A stretch of DNA of 64,000 nucleotides from Selenomonadaceae bacterium (GTDB lineage Bacteria > Bacillota > Negativicutes > Selenomonadales > Selenomonadaceae), in the NCBI GenBank assembly GCA_017527075.1, contig JAFXQM010000002.1:62001-126000 (forward strand), read 5' to 3'. The notes beneath the pieces are model-generated. The model did not search any database and had not been told where the DNA came from. It was given only the letters and a program-made list of their open reading frames with translations. This document shows, one piece after another, positions 48,171 through 55,774 of this stretch (positions are counted from its first letter, which is position 1; every line of letters starts with the position of its first letter). The position numbers and the translations under genes are program-made.

Positions 48171-50549
48171 TTACGGCAGAAGAATGAGTTTGGCATTGTT
48201 GCCCGCGCTCAATTTTCTCTTGAGGACTTCCATTCGGTTCCGATAAATTTTTCTGTAACAAATCCGCGCAAGATTTTTGCAGTCGAAGAAAATATCGTAA
48301 CCGATTCTCCTGACGCTCGGCGGGATTGTGACGCTCGTTAAGCTCGCGCACTTGTAAAACGCCAACTGACCGATGGAAACGACGCTCGGCGGAAAAGTTA
48401 TGCTCTTTAATTTTTTGCAGTACCATAAAGCCTCCTTGCCGATTTCTTCGACGCCGTCGGGCAAAATTATTTCTGAGAGCTTGCCGCAGAATTGGAAGGC
48501 GCGCTGACCGATTTTTTTGACGCCGACATTAACGACGACTCTTTGAATCAAATTTTTTTGAGCGAACCAAGGATTTCCTCCGTAACCATAATCGTACATC
48601 TCGCCCGTGCCGCTTATCGTGAGCGTGCTGTTATCGTCGAGTGTCCACGTTAAATTTTTCCCGCAGAAATTCTTTTTGATGACTGGCGGGTCGACGAGTT
48701 CATCTTCAACGGCGGGCAGTTCATTCGGCAGGACGTGCGCGGAAAATTTTTCGCCGAGTGATTTTCTCTCGCGCGCGATTTTGTCCGCGAAGAATATGAT
48801 TGAAAGCAATCGCGGGTCGGGCGGGTCGACGAGTTCATCTTCGACGGCGGGAAGTTCTTTCGGCAGGACGTGCGCGGGAAATTTTTCGCCGAGTGATTTT
48901 TTCTCGCGCGCGATTTTGTCCGCGAAGAATATGATTGAAAGCAATCGCGGGTCGGGCGGGTCGACGAGTTCATCTTCGGCGTCGGGCAGTTCATTCGGCA
49001 GGACGTGCGCGGAAAATTTTTCGCCGAGTGATTTTCTTTCACGCGCGATTTTGTCCGCGAGGAAAATGATTGAAAGCAGGCGCGGGTCGGGCGGGTCGAC
49101 GAGTTCATCTTCGACGGCGGGCAGTTCATTCGGCAGGACGTGAACGGAAAATTTTTCGCCGAGTGATTTTCTCTCGCGCGCGATTTTGTCCGCGAGAAAC
49201 TCTGACTGCCTGCGCGCGCCGTAAGGAGAATTTTTGAACGCGTCCTTGCCGATTGTCACGGAAAAATTTTTTGGGAAGGTGACCTTCTCCAAGCTCGTGC
49301 AATCCATGAAAGCTTCGGCGGCAATTTCTTTCAGGCTCGCGGGAAGGATGACGACCTCCAAGCTCGTGCAGTCCGCGAAGGCGCGCTTGCCAATCCGCTC
49401 GACGCCTTCGGGGATTTTTATTTTTTCAAAGCTCGTGCAGCCCTCAAAAGCTCCGTCGCGAATTTCTTTGTGGTTGGTCACAATTTCCATTTCCGGCGGA
49501 CGCGGAAAGCGGCTGAAAAATTTTTTGAAGTCAACGGGCTTGTCGGTCAGCACGAAGTAAATTTTTTGAATCGCGGAAGGCTTTCTGCGGTGAGACGGCT
49601 GATAAAAATTTCCGTCGATGATGAGGACGTAATCCGTTTTCGGAACGTGAGTTTGATTCGGCGGCAGATTAAATTTCGACGGATGATAAATCCCCTTGCC
49701 GAGGCTCGTGCAACCCGCGAAAGCTTTTTGATTAATCGACGTGACGCTGGAGGCGATGACGGCGCGTGTCAGGTTCACGCAGTCGGCAAAAGCAAAATCA
49801 CCGAGGTAAGTTATGTCCCGCTTGACGAAGACGGATTTAATTGAAGCGCGCTTGCCGTACCACGGCGGCGGTTTGTTCGGGAGAAAATAATCGCGCATCG
49901 GTCCCGCGCCGTAAACCGTGAGCTGACTGCCGATAAGTTTCCATTTCCATGTCGGCTGATTGGTCTGATATGGAATGAGCGTCGCGCTGTTGCCTTCGAT
50001 TAATTTGTTTGCGAAGTTGAAGCCGGCCGCGTAATAAATTTTTTTGAGGCGCGTGCACCCGCTGAAAACATTGTTGCCGATTTGATTCAAGGCGGCGGGC
50101 AGTGTGACGCTCGTCAGGCTCTTGCACCCGTGAAAAGCATTGTCGCCGATGAACTCAATGTTCGGAGGAATTTCAATCGCGCTCAGTCGAATGCAAAAAG
50201 CAAACGCGCTGCCGTCAATGTAATTGCGCGTCAGAGAATTTCTGCGGGAAAAATTTTTCAGCGTGACACTCGTTAAGTTTGTGCAGCCGTAAAAACTCAA
50301 GTGCCCGATGAAATCCGTGTCGCTCGGAATGGATACGCGCGTCAGGTTCGTGTCGCGCATGAAAGCGTAATGCCCGACGGAGGCGACGCCCGCGTTGATG
50401 TCGACGCTTTTTATCGGGAGACCGTGACGATACCAATCAGCCGCTCTCGGCTTAAGCTTGCAGTCAATCATGTCGCCCGCGCCGCTTATCGTGAGCGTGC
50501 CGCCGTCGATTCGATACGTTAAATTTTTTCCGCAAATTCCTGTCGGCAT
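48171..50549 (-). CDS. BspA-like leucine-rich-repeat protein with internal 45-residue repeats
   Basis: 792 residues from the ATG at 50549 (AGGAGG seven bases upstream). Many LRR_5 units of the type AFxGCTSLEKVTFPxSVxxIG occur in two blocks (residues ~45-445 and ~640-775). Each block begins with CGKNLTW/CGKNLTYRID followed by LTISGAGDM or LTISGTGEM. Between the blocks lie four tandem 45-residue units (LADKIARERKSLGEKF, then VLPNELPAVEDELVDPPDP). Such proteins are often surface adhesins, but no Sec signal or anchor is seen, so localisation is uncertain. Confidence 0.82.
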   Translation of the reverse strand: MPTGICGKNLTYRIDGGTLTISGAGDMIDCKLKPRAADWYRHGLPIKSVDINAGVASVGHYAFMRDTNLTRVSIPSDTDFIGHLSFYGCTNLTSVTLKNFSRRNSLTRNYIDGSAFAFCIRLSAIEIPPNIEFIGDNAFHGCKSLTSVTLPAALNQIGNNVFSGCTRLKKIYYAAGFNFANKLIEGNSATLIPYQTNQPTWKWKLIGSQLTVYGAGPMRDYFLPNKPPPWYGKRASIKSVFVKRDITYLGDFAFADCVNLTRAVIASSVTSINQKAFAGCTSLGKGIYHPSKFNLPPNQTHVPKTDYVLIIDGNFYQPSHRRKPSAIQKIYFVLTDKPVDFKKFFSRFPRPPEMEIVTNHKEIRDGAFEGCTSFEKIKIPEGVERIGKRAFADCTSLEVVILPASLKEIAAEAFMDCTSLEKVTFPKNFSVTIGKDAFKNSPYGARRQSEFLADKIARERKSLGEKFSVHVLPNELPAVEDELVDPPDPRLLSIIFLADKIARERKSLGEKFSAHVLPNELPDAEDELVDPPDPRLLSIIFFADKIAREKKSLGEKFPAHVLPKELPAVEDELVDPPDPRLLSIIFFADKIARERKSLGEKFSAHVLPNELPAVEDELVDPPVIKKNFCGKNLTWTLDDNSTLTISGTGEMYDYGYGGNPWFAQKNLIQRVVVNVGVKKIGQRAFQFCGKLSEIILPDGVEEIGKEALWYCKKLKSITFPPSVVSIGQLAFYKCASLTSVTIPPSVRRIGYDIFFDCKNLARICYRKIYRNRMEVLKRKLSAGNNAKLILLP
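48691..49207 (-). repeat. Four tandem 135-bp repeats within the LRR gene
   Basis: TCGACGAG recurs at 48691, 48826, 48961 and 49096, exactly 135 bases apart; the last unit is incomplete. Units differ by few bases, implying recent expansion. Confidence 0.9.
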
Positions 50550-50625
50550 GGTCACACCTCCTCCGCCCGATTATAAATTTCAAGCGCAAGAAAGTACACA
50601 CGCGGCGAGAAAAATTTTTTTGATA

Positions 50626-50654
50626 TTGACGCCTTCAATCTTCAACGTTACAAT
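50626..50654 (+). promoter_or_regulatory. Promoter of the methionine synthase activation gene
   Basis: TTGACG, 17 bases, TACAAT, 21 bases before the TTG start. Confidence 0.7.
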
Positions 50655-50675
50655 CTGCGCCGAGGAGGGATTCGC

Positions 50676-51338
50676 TTGCCAATTTTCAATCCCGTGATTT
50701 TTTCCGTGGACGCGGCCGAGACTCGTCGATACGCGGGCTTGCGCAAGGCCGTCGACTTCGCGGAAGAAAATATTCTCGACGCCTGCCGCGAAGCTCTGTT
50801 GCTGATTGACGTGCGCGGCGTCTGGCAAATTTACGATTACGCAAATCAAATCGTCGCGAGTGACCCGCCGATGAAAATCGCGGGCAACTCAATCGTCAAA
50901 CACCTCAGCGGCTGCGAAAAAGTTATTTGCATGGCGGTGACCGTCGGCGCGGAGATTGAGCGCGAGATTAACAAAAAATTTTCGCGCGGAGAATATCTGG
51001 CGAGCGTGCTCCTCGACGCCGCCGCGACCGCCGCAGTTGAGCAGGCCGCCGACCTCATGGAAAAAAATTTCGCCGCGACCTTCGCCAAAGAAGCGTTCCG
51101 TTTGCGTTGGAGATTCAGCCCCGGTTACGGCGACTGGGATTTGTCCCAGCAGGAGTTTCTGTTCAAAGTCAGCGGCGCGGAGCAAATCGGTTTGCGTTTG
51201 ACTTCCGCCATGATGTTGGAGCCGCGAAAATCCGTCACGGCGATTATCGGCTTAAAAAAAATTAGGAATGAGGAATTAGGAATTAGGAATGAAGCTTGCG
51301 CCAGTTGCAACCGAAGTGATTGCCCGATGAGGAGTTAA
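50676..51338 (+). CDS. B12-dependent methionine synthase activation domain protein
   Basis: 220 residues; TTG start six bases after GAGGAGGG. VTVGAEIEREI, RFSPGYGDWDLSQQ and LEPRKSVTAIIGL match the MetH activation domain, which binds SAM for reductive re-methylation of the cobalamin cofactor; Firmicutes often encode it as a separate protein. The C-terminus CASCNRSDCPMRS has the family Cys pattern, but between it and IIGL lies a block (KKIRNEELGIRNE) encoded by an in-frame TTAGGAAT-family repeat. metH itself is not in the window. Confidence 0.85.
   Translation: MPIFNPVIFSVDAAETRRYAGLRKAVDFAEENILDACREALLLIDVRGVWQIYDYANQIVASDPPMKIAGNSIVKHLSGCEKVICMAVTVGAEIEREINKKFSRGEYLASVLLDAAATAAVEQAADLMEKNFAATFAKEAFRLRWRFSPGYGDWDLSQQEFLFKVSGAEQIGLRLTSAMMLEPRKSVTAIIGLKKIRNEELGIRNEACASCNRSDCPMRS
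51261..51291 (+). repeat. In-frame TTAGGAAT/TGAGGAAT repeat inside a coding sequence
   Basis: Four short units within the methionine synthase activation gene, adding about ten residues without breaking the frame. Confidence 0.8.
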
Positions 51339-51374
51339 ACTTGTTAAGAGGATTGTCGACGGCTCGAAGTGCTC

Positions 51375-51560
51375 AATTTCTTTTGCGTTTTGAAATCTAC
51401 TTTTCTTTGCGCGCACAAAGAAAAGTAGCAAAAGAAAGTGCGCCTCGCAGGGGCGTTGGTCGCTCGTGATTTGAATGTCCGCGCAACCCGTGCCTGGTGT
51501 GCGCCGGATGACGCCATCACGGCGTCAGACGCGGCGCGGCCGTCCATCCGGGACGGCCTC
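51375..51560 (+). repeat. Structured dispersed repeat, copy 2 (upstream of map)
   Basis: First hairpin CTACTTTTCTTTG / CAAAGAAAAGTAG (51397-51428), loop CGCGCA; TGCGC at 51439-51443 can pair with the loop GCGCA. Then CTCGCAGGGGCG, the TGACGCC / GGCGTCA hairpin, and GGCCGTCC / GGACGGCC (51538-51558). Stems differ from copy 1 by compensatory changes. Confidence 0.85.
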
Positions 51561-51608
51561 AACTTCCTCGACGCGTGAAAATTTTTTGACTGTTCATGAG
51601 GAAATAAA

Positions 51609-52514
51609 ATGCTGAAGTTTTTCAAGGAGATGTTGCGAAATATGAAACGAAACGACCCGTGTTGGTGCGGCAGCGGCAAGAAGTATAAAAAATGTCACGC
51701 GGACTTCGACGCGCGGCTCGACGAAATTAAATTCCTCAAAGCCAAAAACCAAGTTCGTCCGCCGAAGCGATTAATCAACAACGCGGCAGACATTGAAGGC
51801 ATCAAGCGGGCGGCAGTCATCAACACGGGCGCGCTCGACCTCATGGGCGAGCTGGTCAGGGAGGGCGTCGACACTCTCACGCTCAACGACGCCGCGCACG
51901 AATTCATCACCTCGCACGGCGCGAATCCCTCTTGCCTCGGCTTTGAAGGTTACCCGAAGAGCATTTGCATTTCCGTCAACAACGTCGTCTGCCACGGCAT
52001 TCCTTCGCGCAAAGAAATCCTCAAGGCGGGCGACATTCTCAACATCGACATCACGACCGACCTCGACGGATATTTCGCGGACGCCTCGCGCATGTACACC
52101 GTCGGAGAAATTTCGCCCGAAGCTCGACGGCTCATCGACGTGACGCACGACATCATGGAGGCGGGAATCGCGGCGGCCAAGCCCTGGCATTTCGTCGGAG
52201 ATATCGGCGCGGCTTGCGGCAAGATGGCAAAGGCGAACGGTTATTCAGTCGTCATTGATTTGGGCGGACACGGCGTCGGAAAACAATTTCACCTTGAGCC
52301 GTTCGTCAGCCACGACTGCAAGGCGGAAACGGGTATGCTCCTCGTGCCGGGCATTGTCTTGACCGTTGAGCCCATGATTAACGCCGGCGGTTACAAAGTC
52401 ACGACCGACGACAACGACCACTGGACTGTGCGCACGAAGGACGGCTCGCTTTCCGCGCAGTGGGAGAAAACCATTTTGATAACGGAGACGGGCACGGAAG
52501 TTTTGGCAAGCTGA
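51609..52514 (+). CDS. map: Methionine aminopeptidase type I with N-terminal SEC-C motif
   Basis: 301 residues. DPCWCGSGKKYKKCH (residues ~16-30) is a SEC-C zinc motif, often fused to Map in clostridia and relatives. The peptidase follows, with metal ligands in INIDITTDLDGYFAD-like DILNIDITTDL (Asp), YFADASRMYTV (Asp), GGHGVGKQFHLEP (His), and VLTVEPM (Glu). It removes initiator Met in the cytoplasm. GAGGAAATAAA precedes the ATG at 51609; a second ATG at 51642, just before the SEC-C motif with AAGGAG 12 bases upstream, is an alternative start. Confidence 0.93.
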   Translation: MLKFFKEMLRNMKRNDPCWCGSGKKYKKCHADFDARLDEIKFLKAKNQVRPPKRLINNAADIEGIKRAAVINTGALDLMGELVREGVDTLTLNDAAHEFITSHGANPSCLGFEGYPKSICISVNNVVCHGIPSRKEILKAGDILNIDITTDLDGYFADASRMYTVGEISPEARRLIDVTHDIMEAGIAAAKPWHFVGDIGAACGKMAKANGYSVVIDLGGHGVGKQFHLEPFVSHDCKAETGMLLVPGIVLTVEPMINAGGYKVTTDDNDHWTVRTKDGSLSAQWEKTILITETGTEVLAS

Positions 52515-52527
52515 AGGAGGTTTCATC

Positions 52528-52800
52528 ATGAAAAAAATCACGCTGATAAAAATGAAAGGCTGTCCGTACTGCGCGGCGGCGTTCAGGGCGATTGACGAAC
52601 TCAAAAAAAATTATGCGGCGGCTCAGCTCGAAGTCATCGACAAAAATCTTCAGCCGCAGCTCGCGGAAAAGTTCACGGATTATTATTACGTGCCGACCAT
52701 GTACGTCGACGGGAAAAAAATTTACGAGGCGCACCCCGGCGAAAGTTACGACGAATGTTTTGCCAACGTAAAGAAAGTTTTTGAGGCGGCCAATGAGTAA
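52528..52800 (+). CDS. Glutaredoxin-like thiol-disulfide protein
   Basis: 90 residues with the active site CPYC (GCPYCAAAFRAIDEL, residue 12) and YYYVPTMYVDGKKIYE carrying the cis-Pro of the thioredoxin fold. AAGGAGG lies seven bases before the ATG. Its stop overlaps the queC start by eight bases. Substrate unknown; probably a cytoplasmic redox protein. Confidence 0.88.
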   Translation: MKKITLIKMKGCPYCAAAFRAIDELKKNYAAAQLEVIDKNLQPQLAEKFTDYYYVPTMYVDGKKIYEAHPGESYDECFANVKKVFEAANE

Positions 52801-53485
52801 GGCCGTCGTCCTCTCCAGCGGCGGTCTCGACTCGACCACGTGCTTGGCTCTCGCCCTGTCCAAGTACTCGCCCGCAGATGTCGCCGCGCTCTCGATTTTT
52901 TACGGTCAACGCCACGCCAAGGAACTCGACGCCGCTCGCCTCGTCGCCGAATTTTATCACGTGCCGCATTACGAACTCAACGCGACCGAAGCTTTCAAGC
53001 TCTCCGATTCGACTTTGCTGCAAACGTCCGCCGCGCCGCTCGAAGCCGGCACTTACGCCGAACAGATTCACGACAGCCCGCGCATTGCCACTTACGTCCC
53101 CTTCCGCAACGGATTGTTCCTGTCGATGGCGGCCGCCTTCGCCGACTCGCTCTTCAAGGACGAAGTTGAACTTTATATCGGCGTCCACTCCGACGACGCG
53201 GCCGGTCACGCTTACGCCGACTGCTCCGCGCAATTTATCGCCGCCATGAGTGCTGCCGTCCGAATCGGCACTTACGAAAAAGTTCATATCGTCGCGCCCT
53301 TCCTGTGCCAAAGCAAAGCCGACGTCGTCAAAGCGGGCTTGGAACTCGGCGTGCCGTATGAATTAACGTGGAGCTGTTATGAACGCGGCGACACACCTTG
53401 CGGCAAATGTGCCACGTGCCTCGACCGCGCCCGCGCCTTTGAATTGAACGGCGTGCCCGACCCCGCGTTGGAAGTTAGGAGTTAG
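52793..53485 (+). CDS. queC: 7-cyano-7-deazaguanine synthase QueC
   Basis: 230 residues from the ATG at 52793 (GAGG six bases upstream). The PP-loop is LSSGGLDSTTCLA and the C-terminal zinc site is CYERGDTPCGKCATCLDRARAF. It converts 7-carboxy-7-deazaguanine to preQ0 in queuosine synthesis. queD, queE and queF are not adjacent. The C-terminal EVRS-TAG comes from a TTAGGAGT repeat. Confidence 0.95.
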   Translation: MSKAVVLSSGGLDSTTCLALALSKYSPADVAALSIFYGQRHAKELDAARLVAEFYHVPHYELNATEAFKLSDSTLLQTSAAPLEAGTYAEQIHDSPRIATYVPFRNGLFLSMAAAFADSLFKDEVELYIGVHSDDAAGHAYADCSAQFIAAMSAAVRIGTYEKVHIVAPFLCQSKADVVKAGLELGVPYELTWSCYERGDTPCGKCATCLDRARAFELNGVPDPALEVRS

Positions 53486-53521
53486 GAGTTAGGAGTTAAG
53501 AATTAGGAATGAGGAATTAGG
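53474..53521 (+). repeat. TTAGGAGT/TTAGGAAT repeat joining queC and aroA
   Basis: About six units. The first supplies the queC stop; GAGG in the last-but-one unit lies eight bases before the aroA ATG and serves as its ribosome binding site. Confidence 0.85.
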
Positions 53522-53522
53522 A

Positions 53523-54788
53523 ATGATTGATGTCCGACCGATTAACCGTCCGCTCAAAAAAATTATCCGCGTGCCCGGCGATAAATCCGTCTCTCACCGC
53601 GCGGTGATTCTCTCGGCTCTCGGCGACACGCCCGTCGAAGTTTCAAATTTCCTCGCCGCGCAAGATTGCCTTTCGACCGTCGCCTGCATGAAAGCTCTCG
53701 GTGCTTCCGTCGAACAATCGGGCGACAAAATTTTAATCACCTGTCACGGGCTCCACGAACCCGCCGACGTCCTCGACGCGGGCAACTCCGGCACGACCGT
53801 CCGACTGCTCACGGGTCTGCTCGCCGCGCAAAATTTTTTCGCGGTGTTCACGGGCGACGGCTCCCTGCGCAAACGTCCCATGGCTCGCGTCATAAATCCG
53901 CTCACACTCATGGGCGCGAAAATTTCTGCCCGCAACGAAAATTTTTTGCCGCTGGCGATTCTTCCCGCCGATAAACTTCACGGCATAAATTATCAAATGC
54001 CCGTCGCCTCCGCGCAAGTCAAGTCCGCGATTCTCCTGGCGAGTTTGTTCGCCGATTCGCCGACGACAATCGTTGAGCCCGTTCCTTCACGCGACCACAC
54101 GGAAAAAATGTTGGAAGCCTTCGGAGCGCGCATTGAACGTTCGGGCAACGCAATCACTCTTCACCCGACGAAAAAACTTCACGCGCCCGAAAAAATTTCC
54201 GTGCCCAACGATATTTCCTCCGCGGCATTTTTCATCGTCCTCGCGACAATTCTTCCCGACTCCGAGCTGACGTTGCCCGCCGTCGGAATCAATCCTTCGC
54301 GCACGGGGATTATCGACGTCCTGCGCCGCATGGGTGCCGACATCACTTTGCGCAACGAAAAAATTTCGGGCGGCGAACTCAGCGCGGATTTAATCGTCCG
54401 CCACGCCGAACTTCACGCCGCTGACTTTGGAGCCGAAATCATTCCGCGATTGATTGATGAAATTCCTGCGCTGGCTGTGGCCGCCGCCTTCGCCGAGGGC
54501 ACGAGCGTTTTCCGCGACCTGTCCGAGTTGCGCGTCAAGGAATCCGACCGGCTGGCTGCCATCGTCGACGAGTTCAATAAAATTTCTCCCGACTCATTCG
54601 CCGCCGAAGGAAATGATTTAATCATTCGCGGACGACGCCCGACGCACTTGGCCGCCTGCAAAACTTTGGGCGACCACCGACTTGCCATGGCGTTGACGAT
54701 TTTCGGAGCCGCCGCGCACGGTGTGGAGCTCGACGACCACCGCTGCGTTGACATTTCCTTTCCGAATTTCTTCGACTTGCTCGCGTAA
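53523..54788 (+). CDS. aroA: 3-phosphoshikimate 1-carboxyvinyltransferase (EPSP synthase)
   Basis: 421 residues. PGDKSVSHRAVILSALG (N-terminal phosphate site), LDAGNSGTTVRLLTGLL and the GDGSLRKRPM segment are diagnostic; ELRVKESDRLAAI and the GDHRLAMALTIFG region complete the second domain. It catalyses the sixth step of the shikimate pathway. No other aro gene is nearby. The start has no Shine-Dalgarno site of its own other than the repeat. Confidence 0.95.
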   Translation: MIDVRPINRPLKKIIRVPGDKSVSHRAVILSALGDTPVEVSNFLAAQDCLSTVACMKALGASVEQSGDKILITCHGLHEPADVLDAGNSGTTVRLLTGLLAAQNFFAVFTGDGSLRKRPMARVINPLTLMGAKISARNENFLPLAILPADKLHGINYQMPVASAQVKSAILLASLFADSPTTIVEPVPSRDHTEKMLEAFGARIERSGNAITLHPTKKLHAPEKISVPNDISSAAFFIVLATILPDSELTLPAVGINPSRTGIIDVLRRMGADITLRNEKISGGELSADLIVRHAELHAADFGAEIIPRLIDEIPALAVAAAFAEGTSVFRDLSELRVKESDRLAAIVDEFNKISPDSFAAEGNDLIIRGRRPTHLAACKTLGDHRLAMALTIFGAAAHGVELDDHRCVDISFPNFFDLLA

Positions 54789-54796
54789 AAAAAATC

Positions 54797-54822
54797 GCCC
54801 CGCGCAGGGGGCTTTTTTTTTT
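54797..54822. terminator. Bidirectional terminator between aroA and the PAP2 gene
   Basis: GCCCC / GGGGC hairpin with ten T on the plus side and eight on the minus side. Confidence 0.8.
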
Positions 54823-54824
54823 GC

Positions 54825-55754
54825 TCAGCGATGAAATTTCGCTTCGACCTTCGTGAAGACCAGCGGGATTAAAAATAAAATTGAGAAGAACGGAAGGAAC
54901 GCCTTGAAAAATTTGTACGCCTCGACGCTCAGGAAAATTTTCAGCAGAGGATAAACCGCGACGGCAATCACGCCCAAAATTCCGACGCCGATTATGATTC
55001 GCCACAGTTTGTCTTTCGGCGAGACTTTTGTTTTGAAGTTGATAAATTTTTGCTCAAGGAACCAGCCGAGGAAGAACGACAGCCCGAATCCGAGCGCGTC
55101 GAAAGAATTTGCGCGCGCGGCCGCCGAGTCAACGATAACTTTGCCGTTCAAAACATCTTCGGGGTACGGCTTGAAGTACAGCCACAAAAAAATTATCGCG
55201 ACCGCCGCCAGCCCTCCGAGGAAAAATTTTAACTTGCGCTCGTCGTCCTTGCCCATCCACGCGAAGATTTTTTCCGCCGCGAAAAATAATCCGACCGAAT
55301 AAATTATCGCGAAGAGCACGTCTTGAGGAGTGTGCACGCCCAAAAAATTTCTGCTGAAGGCGACCGCCAACACAATCAGCGCGCACGGGATTATCAGCCA
55401 CGGAAGAATTTTCCTGTAAAAAAATGCGAAGCCGCCGTAAATTGCCGTGGCGAATTGCGTGTGCCCGCTCGGGAAGGAATACTCCGACGTGTCCGCCGCA
55501 GGAACCAGCAGCGCGTCCTTGAACCACGGGCGATAAACGCACAGCGTGCCTTTAATCAGCTCGTTTATCACGCGCCCGACTTCCGCGTTGAACAGCAAAA
55601 AAATTCCCGCGTGCTTGTTTATGCACCAGAAAAGAATCGCGGGGATTAACGCGGTCAGAGCACTCTTGGGCAGCGCGGAGACCAGAGAGAAAAATCCTTC
55701 GCCGCCCCAGTCCTGGCGAATGCCCTGCAAGAAAAGTAAATAATCCAAATCCAA
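54825..55754 (-). CDS. PAP2-family membrane phosphatase
   Basis: 309 residues, about seven membrane helices. The three phosphatase motifs are KGTLCVYRPW (~70), FPSGHTQFA (~92) and SRNFLGVHTPQD (~135). Such enzymes dephosphorylate lipid phosphates such as undecaprenyl pyrophosphate. The C-terminal ~130 residues add further helices beyond the core. TTG start with GGAGG eight bases upstream; no in-frame ATG is available nearby. Confidence 0.88.
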   Translation of the reverse strand: MDLDYLLFLQGIRQDWGGEGFFSLVSALPKSALTALIPAILFWCINKHAGIFLLFNAEVGRVINELIKGTLCVYRPWFKDALLVPAADTSEYSFPSGHTQFATAIYGGFAFFYRKILPWLIIPCALIVLAVAFSRNFLGVHTPQDVLFAIIYSVGLFFAAEKIFAWMGKDDERKLKFFLGGLAAVAIIFLWLYFKPYPEDVLNGKVIVDSAAARANSFDALGFGLSFFLGWFLEQKFINFKTKVSPKDKLWRIIIGVGILGVIAVAVYPLLKIFLSVEAYKFFKAFLPFFSILFLIPLVFTKVEAKFHR

Positions 55755-55774
55755 TCAACGCACCTCCAAAAATT

